From Janibacter limosus NBRC 16128 (GTDB lineage Bacteria > Actinomycetota > Actinomycetes > Actinomycetales > Dermatophilaceae): a stretch of DNA of 64,000 nt. Shown one piece after another: positions 36,796 to 45,046 of this stretch (position 1 is the first letter of the stretch; the number at the start of each line of letters is the position of its first letter). The stretch is from assembly GCF_001570985.1 (NCBI RefSeq), contig NZ_BCSS01000010.1, positions 27,212 through 91,211 on the forward strand, in the 5' to 3' direction. The position numbers and the translations under genes are program-made. The notes under the pieces were generated by a model. That model did no database searches and was not told the DNA's origin. It worked only from the letters and a program-made list of their open reading frames with translations.

Positions 36796-37704
36796 TCATC
36801 CTTGCACCGTGTCGTGAACCTCCGGTGAACTCGCGCCGCGTGCATACATGACGTGGGAGGCCTTGCGCTCGAAGCCGGCCCGGCGGTAGGTCGCCAGCGC
36901 CGGAGTGTTGTCGGCCTCGACGTAGAGCTCGACCTCGCTGACCCCTTGGCGGGCGAGGTGGGCCAGTCCCAGGCCGGTGAGGGGGGCCGCGAGCCCGCGG
37001 CCGTGGAAGTCGGGGTGGACGCCGACGACATAGACCTCGCCGATGTGGCCACCCGGAGGGTCGATCTTGGTCCAGTGGAACCCGACCAGAGGGCGATCGT
37101 CAGCAGCCCCCTCCAAGAGGATGACCCCCTCCGGGTCGAACCACGGCTGTGCCATCCGCTCGGCCAGGCCGGCCGCGTCGAGGTCGCCCTGCTCGGGGTG
37201 GTGGACGAAGGCTGCGGCGTTGACGGCCAGCAATCTCCCTTCGTCCTCGCCGGGGCGAAAGGCGCGGTGCCGGATCCCGTCGGGGAGCGTGGGGTCCTGC
37301 TCGTCGCCCGGCTGCACGGCGCGGGAGAGGACGAGCAGCTCCCGCACGACGTGCAGGCCGAGTCGCTCGCCGAGGGCGCGCGAGGCCGGCAGGTCGCCGT
37401 GCGCCCACGGCCGGGCATCCGGTCGTCGCTGCAGGGCGGACCGCAGCAGGTCCGCCCCGACCCCACGGGATCGGTGGTCCGGGGTCACGAAGGCCTCGAG
37501 GGAGCCGTCCTCGGCAGTCGACGCGTAGCCGACCACGATGTCCCCGTCGAGGGCCAGGAGGTGGTCGCCCTCGCGCGGCAGGGCCAGGACGAAGGCTTCG
37601 CTCAGTGGCTCGACGTCGTCCGCAGAGGCGGCCGCCGAGGCTGCGGCCCGCACCTGGTCCACGTGGTCGGCGGACAGTCGGGCGAAGGGAGTGGTGGTCG
37701 CCAT
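36796..37704 (-). CDS. mshD: Mycothiol synthase
   Basis: 302 aa, two GNAT domains in tandem as in MshD. The active C-terminal domain has [20 protein letters not shown] followed by the acetyl-CoA loop [18 protein letters not shown] and [18 protein letters not shown]. It acetylates Cys-GlcN-Ins to mycothiol, the last step of the pathway. ATG 37704 overlaps the glnR stop by 1 nt. The glnR-mshD pair is the mycobacterial arrangement. MshA is encoded at 47032; mshB and mshC are not in this window. Confidence 0.9.
   Translation of the reverse strand: MATTTPFARLSADHVDQVRAAASAAASADDVEPLSEAFVLALPREGDHLLALDGDIVVGYASTAEDGSLEAFVTPDHRSRGVGADLLRSALQRRPDARPWAHGDLPASRALGERLGLHVVRELLVLSRAVQPGDEQDPTLPDGIRHRAFRPGEDEGRLLAVNAAAFVHHPEQGDLDAAGLAERMAQPWFDPEGVILLEGAADDRPLVGFHWTKIDPPGGHIGEVYVVGVHPDFHGRGLAAPLTGLGLAHLARQGVSEVELYVEADNTPALATYRRAGFERKASHVMYARGASSPEVHDTVQG
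36814..36835 (-). promoter_or_regulatory. PHO box upstream of ppk, inside mshD coding sequence
   Basis: Two GTTCAC units on the minus strand exactly 11 nt apart (GTTCACCGGAG and GTTCACGACAC), 24-45 nt before the ppk start and within the last codons of mshD. Confidence 0.65.
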
Positions 37705-38405
37705 CACTCCACCGTAGCGTCGTGACTGTCGTCGTCGCGGGCCGCGACGAAGTGGTACCCCACATTGCGGATCGTGCCGATGAGCTGCTCGTGCTCGCTG
37801 CCGAGCTTGGCGCGCAGACGTCTGACGTGGACGTCGACGGTGCGGGTCCCGCCGTAGTAGTCGTAGCCCCAGACCTCCTGCAGGAGCTGGGCGCGGGTGA
37901 AGACGCGGCCCGGGTGCTGGGCCAGGTGCTTGAGCAGCTCGAACTCCTTGTAGGTCAGGTCGAGCAGACGGGTGCCGAGGCGGGCGGAGTAGCTGCTCTC
38001 GTCGATCGTCAGGTCGCCCGCGATGATGCGCTCCTCCTCGGCCTCAGGTGTCGCGACCCTGGTCATGGACAGCCGCAATCGGGCCTCCACCTCGGCGGGT
38101 CCGGCCCTGTCCAGGAGGATGTCGTCCACGGCCCACTCGGCGTTGACCGCGATCAGGCCTCCCTCCGTCAGGATGGCCAGGACGGGGGAGATCGTGCCCG
38201 CGGTGCGCAGCACCTGGCACAGGGAACGGGCGCGAGCCAGCTCCCTGCGGGCGTCGACCAGGATGACGTCGACGTCCGTGGCCGCCACGGCGGCGAAGGA
38301 GGGCTCTGCGGGGAGCGTGCGCACCTGATGCCCCAGCAACCCGAGGGCCGGAAGAACCTCGGCGCTGGGTGCCAGGTCGTCCGTGAGGAGCAGGAGTCTG
38401 GCCAT
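37704..38405 (-). CDS. glnR: Orphan OmpR-type nitrogen regulator GlnR
   Basis: 233 aa. Receiver-like domain (~1-115) with [41 protein letters not shown] and the GlnR-typical [17 protein letters not shown]; winged-helix domain (~135-225) with [20 protein letters not shown] and [13 protein letters not shown]. No histidine kinase is adjacent, as usual for GlnR, which controls nitrogen assimilation genes. Start ATG 38405; TATTCT 8 nt upstream suggests a nearly leaderless mRNA. Divergent from the next gene with 42 bp between starts. Confidence 0.9.
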   Translation of the reverse strand: MARLLLLTDDLAPSAEVLPALGLLGHQVRTLPAEPSFAAVAATDVDVILVDARRELARARSLCQVLRTAGTISPVLAILTEGGLIAVNAEWAVDDILLDRAGPAEVEARLRLSMTRVATPEAEEERIIAGDLTIDESSYSARLGTRLLDLTYKEFELLKHLAQHPGRVFTRAQLLQEVWGYDYYGGTRTVDVHVRRLRAKLGSEHEQLIGTIRNVGYHFVAARDDDSHDATVE

Positions 38406-38413
38406 CAACCACA

Positions 38414-38419
38414 AGAATA
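38414..38419 (-). promoter_or_regulatory. -10 box (TATTCT) of glnR
   Basis: TATTCT on the minus strand, 8 nt before ATG 38405. Confidence 0.5.
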
Positions 38420-38435
38420 TGCGTCAGCCGACGGA

Positions 38436-38441
38436 TACCCT
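38436..38441 (+). promoter_or_regulatory. Leaderless -10 box (TACCCT)
   Basis: TACCCT lies 6 nt before GTG 38448, back to back with the glnR promoter. Confidence 0.5.
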
Positions 38442-38447
38442 CGCCAC

Positions 38448-39287
38448 GTGAGCACCGACCTACCCGCTGAGCACGAGTCCCGAGCCGCCCGGCGCGCCCT
38501 GCGTGCGGGCGCTGCCCAGGCCGACCCCGCGGCCCCCACCGCCCGCCCTCGGCCCGTGATGGCGGCCTCGGCCGTCGTCGTCGCCCTCGCCCTCGCCGCT
38601 GCTGCGGGCTCTGGTGAGCGGATCCTCGAGGTCGTGGTCATCGTCGTCGCCGGGCTGCTCGTCGGGGCGGGTTGGCCGTACCTCGTCGGCTCCCGCACCC
38701 CGATCGGGATGTCCGCCGTCCTCATGGTGACCGCGCTCGCCCTCGGTGCTGCCCTGCTCGTGCAGGCAGAGGAGCCCTACCTCGAGCACGTCCCGGCGGC
38801 GTTGGCCCTCGGCGTCGTGGCCATGTGCTTGCACCCGCTCGTCCAGGCCTCGGCTCGCGTGCACCTCGCTGAGTCCCTGGCCGCCACGGCTCTCGGGCTG
38901 GTGATCATCTGCGGGGGCGCGCTCTTCGCCAGCACGGTCTTCGTCGGGGCGGGTGGCCCCGTGGTCGTCGTCGGTGTCGCCCTGGCGGTCGCCGTGCTCG
39001 TCGACCTCGTCCTCGAGCGTCCGAGGCTCTCCCGCTGGATGATCCCGGCTGCCATGCTCGTGGGAGGTCTGGCGGGCCTGCTCGTCCATGCCCTCGTCAG
39101 CGGTGGGCTCGATGCCTGGCCAGCGCTCCTGGGCGTCACCGGTGCCGGTGCTGCGGTCGCCCTGCGGCGGGCGATGGCCCAGCAGCCGGCCGTCGACAGC
39201 GTGCCCGCAGCAGTGGCGGCCGGGGCCGCGTCGATCCTGCTCGTCGCGCCGCTGGTGCACCTCGTGGCGCGCCTGCCGCTCAGCTAG
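38448..39287 (+). CDS. Polytopic membrane protein of unknown function
   Basis: 279 aa. A hydrophilic N-terminal ~45 residues (Glu/Arg/Ala/Pro-rich) is followed by roughly eight to nine hydrophobic helices filling the rest, e.g. VMAASAVVVALALAAAAGSG and VVVVGVALAVAVLVDLVLE, with few charged residues between. No transporter signature is recognised. It is divergent from glnR and followed 47 nt later by the nitrobindin-like gene, which has its own promoter. Start GTG 38448 follows from the leaderless -10; the open frame upstream is antisense to glnR and mshD. Confidence 0.75.
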   Translation: MSTDLPAEHESRAARRALRAGAAQADPAAPTARPRPVMAASAVVVALALAAAAGSGERILEVVVIVVAGLLVGAGWPYLVGSRTPIGMSAVLMVTALALGAALLVQAEEPYLEHVPAALALGVVAMCLHPLVQASARVHLAESLAATALGLVIICGGALFASTVFVGAGGPVVVVGVALAVAVLVDLVLERPRLSRWMIPAAMLVGGLAGLLVHALVSGGLDAWPALLGVTGAGAAVALRRAMAQQPAVDSVPAAVAAGAASILLVAPLVHLVARLPLS

Positions 39288-39322
39288 GAGCGTGCAGCCG
39301 ACCCGTATCGGGCCCGGCCCCC

Positions 39323-39328
39323 TACGAT
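39323..39328 (+). promoter_or_regulatory. Leaderless -10 box (TACGAT)
   Basis: TACGAT is 6 nt before GTG 39335. Confidence 0.5.
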
Positions 39329-39334
39329 GTGTGG

Positions 39335-39829
39335 GTGTTCACCCTCGACCCCACGATCCATCCTGACATCGCACCCCTGGCCTGGCTGGTCGGCCGCTGG
39401 GAGGGTGCCGGCGTCCTCGGTTACCCGACGATCGAGTCGGCCAACTTCGGCCAGGAGATCGTCGTCACCCACGACACCCGGCCCTTCCTCCGGTGGGAGA
39501 GCCAGTCGTGGATCCTCGACGACGAGGGCAACAAGGTGCGTCCCGCGGGCACGGAGCTCGGCTTCTGGCGCCCCGGTGGTGAGGGAGCGGCGGAGCTGCT
39601 GCTCACCCACCCCACCGGAATCGTCGAGATGTACTACGGCACCGTCGAGCCCGGTCGCATCGAGATGCAGACCGACGGAGTGATCCGCAGCCCGCACGCC
39701 AAGGAGTACACGGCGGCCAAGCGCATGTACGGCCTGGTCAACTCCAACCTCATGTGGGTCATGGACATGGCCGCGATGGGCCAGCCGCTCACCAGTCACC
39801 TGTCGGCGGAGCTCAAGCGGGTCGAGTGA
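39335..39829 (+). CDS. Nitrobindin-like heme-binding beta-barrel protein (FABP-like, DUF1794)
   Basis: 164 aa. LAWLVGRWEGAGVLGYPTI contains the GxWxGxG motif near the N-terminus; FLRWESQSWILDDEG, LGFWRP and LLLTHPTGIVEMYYG follow the strand order of the nitrobindin/THAP4 family. These ten-stranded barrels bind ferric heme and have been linked to nitric oxide and peroxynitrite chemistry. The usual proximal His near the C-terminus may be the one in TSHLSAEL, but this is uncertain. GTG 39335 is chosen from the leaderless -10; GTG 39329 is also in frame. Confidence 0.8.
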   Translation: MFTLDPTIHPDIAPLAWLVGRWEGAGVLGYPTIESANFGQEIVVTHDTRPFLRWESQSWILDDEGNKVRPAGTELGFWRPGGEGAAELLLTHPTGIVEMYYGTVEPGRIEMQTDGVIRSPHAKEYTAAKRMYGLVNSNLMWVMDMAAMGQPLTSHLSAELKRVE

Positions 39830-39833
39830 GGAC

Positions 39834-40835
39834 TCACTCCTCGTAGGACTCCATGTGATCGGTGCGCAGGGCATCGCTCAGCTCGTCCATGCCCTGCTCG
39901 TCGAGGATGTCGATGGAGCCGCCATTGGGCGCGGTCCCGTACCCGCTGAACGGCGCGGTGATGAAGTGGATGTTGCCGCCGCGCAGGTTGCGCATCTTGA
40001 TCGCCTCGCGGCGGATGGTGCTGGCCTTGAGGGAGTTGTCCACGGTCGTGTGCTTGGTCCCGGCGTCGATGACGCCATTGAGCTTGCTCGGGTTGAGCAG
40101 CACGCCCGGGGTCAGGGTCTCCGACATCATTGCCTTGAGCCAGGCCTGCTGGCGCTGACCGCGCGAGATGTCTCCCTCGGCCAAGGTCTTGCGCTCGCGG
40201 ACGTACTCGAGGGCCTGGGCGCCGTCGAGGTCGACCGCGCCCGCGGGGTACTTGGGGCTGGCCTGCTGGTTGTTGACGCGGACGCCACCGAGGGCGTCGG
40301 TGAGGTTCTTGAAGCCCTCGAAATCGGTCTTGGCGACGTGGTTGATCTTGACGCCGACGAGGTCCTGGATGGTCCGCACGAGCAGGGGCGACTGTCCGTA
40401 GGCGTACGCGGCGTTGATCTTGTCCTCGCCGTGACCGTGGACCGGGACGTACAGGTCTCGCGGGAAGTGGATGATCCACACGTCCTTGTAGTCCTTGGAC
40501 ACGTGGACGAGCTGGATGACGTCGGAGCGGCTGGCCGTCTCGCCCGGGCGCGCGTCGGAGCCGATCAGCAGGTAGTTGGTGCCCTGGTCGGCGACGAGCT
40601 TTTTGCCCTTGGTGGTCGTCTTGAGGTCCGCGGAGGCGCCCAGAAGGTTGTCGTGGGTGAGGTTGCGGTCGACCTTGCTGCTGAGGAACCAGCCGTAGCC
40701 GCCGATCCCGACGACGAGGAGGAGGAGGAAGGCCAGCAGGGACACGACGATGCGTCGGCCCAGCCCCATGCGGCGGTCCTTGCGGCGGGGGGACTCGTCG
40801 ACGCTGGCGTCGGTGTCCTCGAAGTCATCGAGCAT
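39834..40835 (-). CDS. LytR-CpsA-Psr (LCP) family cell-wall polymer ligase
   Basis: 333 aa. A cytoplasmic basic N-terminus and one membrane helix (VVSLLAFLLLLVVGIGGYGW, ~29-48) are followed by the extracellular LCP domain: YLLIGSDARPG, SRSDVIQLVHV and IIHFPRDLYVPV supply the conserved Arg/Asp residues that hold polyprenyl pyrophosphate, and ALEYVRERKTL is the C-terminal block. LCP proteins attach teichoic acids, arabinogalactan or capsule to peptidoglycan. No LytR_C domain is attached. It is a candidate ligase for the polymer made at 1-14344, though the loci are 25 kb apart. Confidence 0.9.
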   Translation of the reverse strand: MLDDFEDTDASVDESPRRKDRRMGLGRRIVVSLLAFLLLLVVGIGGYGWFLSSKVDRNLTHDNLLGASADLKTTTKGKKLVADQGTNYLLIGSDARPGETASRSDVIQLVHVSKDYKDVWIIHFPRDLYVPVHGHGEDKINAAYAYGQSPLLVRTIQDLVGVKINHVAKTDFEGFKNLTDALGGVRVNNQQASPKYPAGAVDLDGAQALEYVRERKTLAEGDISRGQRQQAWLKAMMSETLTPGVLLNPSKLNGVIDAGTKHTTVDNSLKASTIRREAIKMRNLRGGNIHFITAPFSGYGTAPNGGSIDILDEQGMDELSDALRTDHMESYEE

Positions 40836-40879
40836 GAGGACATCGTAGGCGGCCTTGCTGGGCCCGCCCGTGCACGACG

Positions 40880-40885
40880 TAGATT
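40880..40885 (+). promoter_or_regulatory. -10 box (TAGATT) directly before a Shine-Dalgarno-like GGAGGGT and ATG
   Basis: TAGATT ends 7 nt before ATG 40893, and the 7 nt are GGAGGGT. A transcript from this -10 would lose the Shine-Dalgarno, while one from an upstream start would keep it. Confidence 0.45.
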
Positions 40886-40892
40886 GGAGGGT

Positions 40893-41912
40893 ATGACCGT
40901 CTCACCCCTCCTGCAGGCCCCCGGCGCCGTCCCCGGCGACGGGCCGGACGCTGGCGTCGCCGCCCACTACGGGGACCCGATGCGCGAGCAGCGACTGCTC
41001 GCGGAGGGGTTGGGCGTCGTGGACCTCTCGCACCGTGGCGTCGTCACCGTCACGGGGCCGGATCGCCTGTCGTGGTTGCACTCGCTCACGAGTCAGCAGC
41101 TGACCGGCCTGGCGCCGCGGACCTCCGTCGAGTCGCTGGTCCTGACACCCAAGGGGCACGTCGAGCACGCACTGCACCTCGTCGACGACGGCACGACCAC
41201 GTGGATCACGGTCGAGCCCGGCACCGCTGCCGCGCTCGTGGCCTGGCTGGACTCGATGCGCTTCATGCTGCGGGTCGAGGTCGAGGACGTCTCCGATCGC
41301 TACGCCGTCCTGGGGGAGACCGTCGACCGCGAAGGCGGAGAGGGCGAGCCCCCGACCTGGGTCGACCCGTGGCCTCGGGTCATCGGCGACACGGCCCTCT
41401 ACGGACCGGCCCCGGAGGACCACCCGGGGAGCGAGCGTCGCTGGCGCGAGGTCATCGTCCCCGTCGACGAGGTCACGACCGCCGTCGGTGACCGTGAGCT
41501 GGTCGGCACCTGGGCCGCGGAGGCGCTGCGGGTCGCCGCCTGGCGCCCTCGCCTGGCCATGGAGACCGACCACCGCACGATCGCGCACGAGGTGGACTGG
41601 CTGCGCACGGCCGTCCACCTGCACAAGGGCTGCTACCGCGGTCAGGAGACCGTCGCGCGGGTGCACAACCTGGGGCGTCCGCCGCGGCGCCTGGCCTTCC
41701 TCCACCTCGACGGGTCGGGTCACACCCTCCCGGAGGTGGGCGCCGAGGTCTTCCTGGGCGACAAGGTCGTCGGACGCGTCACGTCCGTCGCCCGTCACCA
41801 CGAGGAGGGGCCGATCGCGCTCGCCGTCCTCAAGCGCAACACCGATGATGCGAGCGACCTGCTCGTCGCGCCCGACGTGGCAGCGGCACAGACCCCGATC
41901 GTCCCGCGCTGA
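40893..41912 (+). CDS. YgfZ/GcvT-like folate-binding protein for Fe-S cluster assembly
   Basis: 339 aa. The YgfZ signature KGCYRGQETVARVHNLG (~246-262) with its conserved Cys is present, and the GcvT fold is indicated by GVVDLSHRGVVTVTGPDRL and ESLVLTPKGHVEHALHLV. YgfZ proteins bind tetrahydrofolate and help maintain certain iron-sulfur enzymes. Start ATG 40893. Divergent from the LCP gene with 57 bp between starts. Confidence 0.85.
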   Translation: MTVSPLLQAPGAVPGDGPDAGVAAHYGDPMREQRLLAEGLGVVDLSHRGVVTVTGPDRLSWLHSLTSQQLTGLAPRTSVESLVLTPKGHVEHALHLVDDGTTTWITVEPGTAAALVAWLDSMRFMLRVEVEDVSDRYAVLGETVDREGGEGEPPTWVDPWPRVIGDTALYGPAPEDHPGSERRWREVIVPVDEVTTAVGDRELVGTWAAEALRVAAWRPRLAMETDHRTIAHEVDWLRTAVHLHKGCYRGQETVARVHNLGRPPRRLAFLHLDGSGHTLPEVGAEVFLGDKVVGRVTSVARHHEEGPIALAVLKRNTDDASDLLVAPDVAAAQTPIVPR

Positions 41913-41994
41913 CCCGGCCCCCTCCCTTCGGCCCGGCAGGGTCTGGGGTGCGACGGTCCTCCTGGTGAGAGCCCGGCCACATCTGCTGCCTCTG

Positions 41995-42021
41995 GCTTGC
42001 AAAGTGCTAACTATTGCAAGC
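41995..42021. promoter_or_regulatory. Inverted-repeat operator before the XRE-HBHA pair
   Basis: GCTTGCAA (41995-42002) and TTGCAAGC (42014-42021) are a perfect 8-bp inverted repeat with an 11-bp spacer. The spacer holds TAACTAT, a possible -10. It lies 12 nt before the ATG of an XRE-type regulator, so autoregulation is likely. Confidence 0.6.
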
Positions 42022-42032
42022 ACACTGGGGTC

Positions 42033-42590
42033 ATGTCGAAGAACCCGCTGGACGCCCTCCCGGGCAAGCTGGGCAACAACCTCGGTGACTACCTGCGCGA
42101 GCAGCGCCTCACCAAGAAGCTGTCCGTGCGTCAGCTGTCGGCCATCGCCGGGATCTCCAACCCCTACCTGAGCCAGATCGAGCGGGGGGTCAAGCGCCCG
42201 AGCGCGGAGATCCTCCAGCAGATCGCCAAGGGGCTGTCGATCTCCGCCGAGACGCTGTACGTCCAGGCGGGGCTCCTCGACCCCAAGGAGAGCGTCCCGG
42301 AGACGAGCGCCACGACCCGTGCCGCCATCGCCTCCGACCCGGCGCTCACCTCACGCCAGCGCCAGACGATGCTCGAGATCTACGAGTCCTTCGTCGGCAC
42401 GGCCGCCCCGGCGGCCCCCAAGCGCGCCGCGACCAAGAGCGCCGCGACCAAGACCACCGCGAAGAAGAAGTCCGCGGGCAGCACGAAGAGTTCGGCAGCG
42501 TCGTCGAGCTCGAAGTCCACGTCGGCACGTGCCGGACGTGGAGCCACGACCTCGTCGTCGACGAGCACCACCCCAAGGAGAACCCCATGA
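42033..42590 (+). CDS. XRE-family transcriptional regulator with Lys/Ala/Ser-rich tail
   Basis: 185 aa. Residues ~15-75 form an HTH_3 domain (YLREQRLTKKLSVRQLSAIA with NPYLSQIERGVKRPSAEIL). After ~120 the chain becomes a low-complexity tail of Lys, Ala, Thr and Ser (KRAATKSAATKTTAKKK) that resembles the tail of the next protein. In mycobacteria an XRE gene (Rv0474) precedes hbhA in the same way. Start ATG 42033; the stop overlaps the next start as ATGA. The palindrome at 41995-42021 is its probable site. Confidence 0.85.
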   Translation: MSKNPLDALPGKLGNNLGDYLREQRLTKKLSVRQLSAIAGISNPYLSQIERGVKRPSAEILQQIAKGLSISAETLYVQAGLLDPKESVPETSATTRAAIASDPALTSRQRQTMLEIYESFVGTAAPAAPKRAATKSAATKTTAKKKSAGSTKSSAASSSSKSTSARAGRGATTSSSTSTTPRRTP

Positions 42591-43213
42591 GCGTCACCAC
42601 CACCGTCAAGAAGGTCGTCACCGACCAGACCTACGCCACCATCGGCGCCACCGACCTGACCGTGGAGACCTTCCGCGGGTACACCACCCAGATCGCCGCC
42701 CTGCGCGCCGAGCTGGAGCCCAAGAAGGTCCAGGCCCGCGTCAAGGCCGCCCCGGCCGACGCCCAGGCGTACTACACCGACCTCACCAAGCGCGGCGAGT
42801 CGCTCGTCACCCGCATCAAGAACCAGAAGGCCACCAAGGACCTCGTCGGTCAGGCCGAGGCGACCGTCGCCCTGGGCAAGGGTGTCGTCACCACCGTCAA
42901 GAAGGCCGTCGCCGACGTCGAGGCGTCCGCCAAGCGCACCCTGACCATCGGTCGCAAGGAGGCCGCCAAGGCTGCCGAGGCCGTCGCCGACTCCGTCGAC
43001 GTCGACGTCAAGGTCGACACCGCCAAGGCCAAGAAGGCCGTCTCCGGCTCCGCCAAGCGCACCACCGCGGCCGCCAAGAGCACCTCCACCACGACCAAGA
43101 AGGCCGCGACGCGCACCCGCACCGCGACCAAGTCGACGGCCACCGCCGCGAAGACGACCGCTGCCAAGACCGCCAAGGCTGCCGACACGGCCGCCGAGAA
43201 GGTCGGTGACTGA
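42587..43213 (+). CDS. HBHA-like Lys/Ala-rich protein
   Basis: 208 aa. The first ~125 residues are helical and amphipathic (TVETFRGYTTQIAALRAELE, GQAEATVALGKGVVTTVKKA), probably coiled coil. The C-terminal ~80 residues are Lys/Ala/Thr repeats (KKAATRTRTATKSTATAAKT) like the heparin-binding tail of mycobacterial HBHA. No signal peptide. AAGGAG 6 nt before ATG 42587 is strong. HBHA is a surface adhesin in mycobacteria; in an environmental actinobacterium a DNA- or wall-polymer-binding role is equally possible. The DUF2516 gene at 44705 completes the mycobacterial neighbourhood (Rv0474-0476). Confidence 0.75.
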   Translation: MSVTTTVKKVVTDQTYATIGATDLTVETFRGYTTQIAALRAELEPKKVQARVKAAPADAQAYYTDLTKRGESLVTRIKNQKATKDLVGQAEATVALGKGVVTTVKKAVADVEASAKRTLTIGRKEAAKAAEAVADSVDVDVKVDTAKAKKAVSGSAKRTTAAAKSTSTTTKKAATRTRTATKSTATAAKTTAAKTAKAADTAAEKVGD

Positions 43214-43267
43214 AGAGATCACGCGGCTGCGCCTGATGCGCAGCAGCTGATGCTTTGGTGACCCCGG

Positions 43268-43273
43268 TAGCCT
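43268..43273 (+). promoter_or_regulatory. Leaderless -10 box (TAGCCT)
   Basis: TAGCCT lies 7 nt before ATG 43281. Confidence 0.5.
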
Positions 43274-43280
43274 CTGGCGG

Positions 43281-44270
43281 ATGACCGCCCAGGCGCCTGA
43301 CACCACCAGTCTCGACGAAGCCCCCGTGCTGGTCCACGTGACCCGCGGGGGCTTCGTCGAGTCCGCCCACCGAGCGACCCTCGTCGCCACCGACCCGGCC
43401 GGGGGGACCCCCCTTCGCCACGGTCGCGTGGACGATCCCGTCCTGCCACGCTCCTCGCTGAAGCCGATCCAGGCTCTCGCGATGGTGCGCCACGGGCTCG
43501 ACCTGCCGCCACACCTGCTCGCCCTCGTCTGCTCGAGCCACTCCGCGGAGGACTTCCACCGCGAGGCCGTCGCCGAGATCCTCGCGAGCGTCGGTCTCGA
43601 CCTCGATGCGCTGCAGAACACCCCGGCCCTGCCGATCGGCGAGCTCGAGCATGCTCGATGGCTCGCGGCCGGCACGCAGCCGGCGCCGGTCGCCCAGGAC
43701 TGCTCCGGCAAGCACTCCGGCATGCTCGCCACCTGCATGGTCAACGGCTGGCCGATCGAGAGCTACCTCGACGTCGACCACCCACTCCAGCAGGCAATCC
43801 GCGAGACGACCTCCCAGGTGGTCGGCGAGGTCACCCACACGACCGTCGACGGGTGCGGCGCACCGCTCTTCGCCGTCCCGCTGTCCGGGCTGGCGGCCTC
43901 CTTCGGGCTGCTCGCGGCTGCGGAACCCACCACGGACGAAGGGAGGATCGCCGACGCCATGCGCACGGCACCCCACATGGTCGGCGGGACCGGACGGGAT
44001 GTCACGCACTTCATGCAGGCCGTGCCGGGCCTGATCGCCAAGGACGGCGCGGAGTCCGTCTACGCCGCCGGTCTGGCCGACGGCCGCGGCATCGCGGTCA
44101 AGGTCGCCGACGGTGGGCCGACCCCCCGCGCCCGTCGGGCGCTCATCGCCCACGCGCTGCTCGCGCTCGGGGTCGACACGACCGGTCTGCGCGAGCTCGC
44201 CGACCAGCCGGTCCTCGGCCACGGCCGACCTGTCGGCGCCGTCGAGGTGCTCGACCTCACCGTCTCGTGA
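43281..44270 (+). CDS. L-asparaginase II family protein
   Basis: 329 aa of the PF06089 family. Opening VLVHVTRGGFVESAHRA, the blocks LPRSSLKPIQALAMV and LVCSSHSAEDFH, QDCSGKHSGMLATC, and TTVDGCGAPLFAVPLSGLA are its conserved segments, with a run of Ser/His/Lys residues that form the active site. Expected to hydrolyse L-asparagine to aspartate and ammonia; no signal peptide, so cytoplasmic. Leaderless start ATG 43281. Ends in a GTGA overlap with dtd. Confidence 0.88.
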   Translation: MTAQAPDTTSLDEAPVLVHVTRGGFVESAHRATLVATDPAGGTPLRHGRVDDPVLPRSSLKPIQALAMVRHGLDLPPHLLALVCSSHSAEDFHREAVAEILASVGLDLDALQNTPALPIGELEHARWLAAGTQPAPVAQDCSGKHSGMLATCMVNGWPIESYLDVDHPLQQAIRETTSQVVGEVTHTTVDGCGAPLFAVPLSGLAASFGLLAAAEPTTDEGRIADAMRTAPHMVGGTGRDVTHFMQAVPGLIAKDGAESVYAAGLADGRGIAVKVADGGPTPRARRALIAHALLALGVDTTGLRELADQPVLGHGRPVGAVEVLDLTVS

Positions 44271-44695
44271 GGACGGTCCTGCAGCGGGTGACGTCTGCGC
44301 GCGTCGTCGTCGGTGACGAGGTCGTCGGTGAGATCGGGCCGGGTCTCGTCGCGCTCGTCGGGGTGACCCACGACGACGGTGCGCCCGAGGTCGCGACGAC
44401 GGTGCGCAAGATCGCCGAGCTGCGGATCATGCACGACGAGACATCCGTCACCGACTGCGGCGCAGGGGTGCTCGTCATCAGCCAGTTCACGCTCCACGCG
44501 GACGTGCGCAAGGGGCGACGTCCCTCGTGGAGTGCCGCGGCGCCCGGCCCCGTCGCAGAGCCGCTCGTCGACGCGGTGGCCGAGGGCCTGCGGCAGCGGG
44601 GGGTCGAGATCGCCACAGGGCGCTTCGGCGCTGACATGGCGATCGACATCCACGCCGACGGTCCGGTGACGATCGTCGTCGACGTACCCGCTTAG
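44267..44695 (+). CDS. dtd: D-aminoacyl-tRNA deacylase
   Basis: 142 aa, the family length. It begins RTVLQRVTSARVVV, has the catalytic SQFTLHADVRKGRRPSW and the C-terminal cross-subunit motif ADGPVTIVVD (Gly-Pro). Dtd frees tRNAs mischarged with D-amino acids. GTG 44267 overlaps the asparaginase stop. Its TAG stop at 44693-44695 is also the first half of the -10 box of the next gene. Confidence 0.92.
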   Translation: MRTVLQRVTSARVVVGDEVVGEIGPGLVALVGVTHDDGAPEVATTVRKIAELRIMHDETSVTDCGAGVLVISQFTLHADVRKGRRPSWSAAAPGPVAEPLVDAVAEGLRQRGVEIATGRFGADMAIDIHADGPVTIVVDVPA

Positions 44696-44698
44696 GCT
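44693..44698 (+). promoter_or_regulatory. Leaderless -10 box (TAGGCT) built on the dtd stop codon
   Basis: TAGGCT, whose TAG is the dtd stop, is 6 nt before GTG 44705. Confidence 0.55.
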
Positions 44699-44704
44699 GG
44701 ACGG

Positions 44705-44998
44705 GTGCAGATCCTCAGCAATGTCCAGGGGCTCATCGTCCTCGTGCTCGGTCTCCTCGCCCTCGGCGCGGAGGTCTTTGCCCTCGCGCACGCGGTGCGC
44801 CAGCGTCAGGATGCCTTCACCGCGACCGGCAAGCAGAGCAAGACCTTCTGGGTCGCGGCACTGGCCATCGCGACGCTGATGGGTATCGCTGCTCTCGGGG
44901 GGATCGGCTTCCTCGCGATCATCGGCATCGTCATCGCCGGGGTCTACCTCGCCGATGTGCGGCCGGCGATCGACGAGGTGCTCGGACGACGTCGCTGA
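44705..44998 (+). CDS. DUF2516 family small membrane protein
   Basis: 97 aa with two main hydrophobic helices: LSNVQGLIVLVLGLLALGAE with FALAHAVRQRQDAF after it, and FWVAALAIATLMGIAALGGI through AGVYLADVRPAIDEVLG. The pattern matches DUF2516 (Rv0476-like), found near hbhA in actinobacteria. Function unknown. Start GTG 44705 from the leaderless promoter. Confidence 0.8.
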   Translation: MQILSNVQGLIVLVLGLLALGAEVFALAHAVRQRQDAFTATGKQSKTFWVAALAIATLMGIAALGGIGFLAIIGIVIAGVYLADVRPAIDEVLGRRR

Positions 44999-45046
44999 GT
45001 CGGGCACAATGACGCGCACCGCACCAACGATCCAGGGGAGAAGTTC

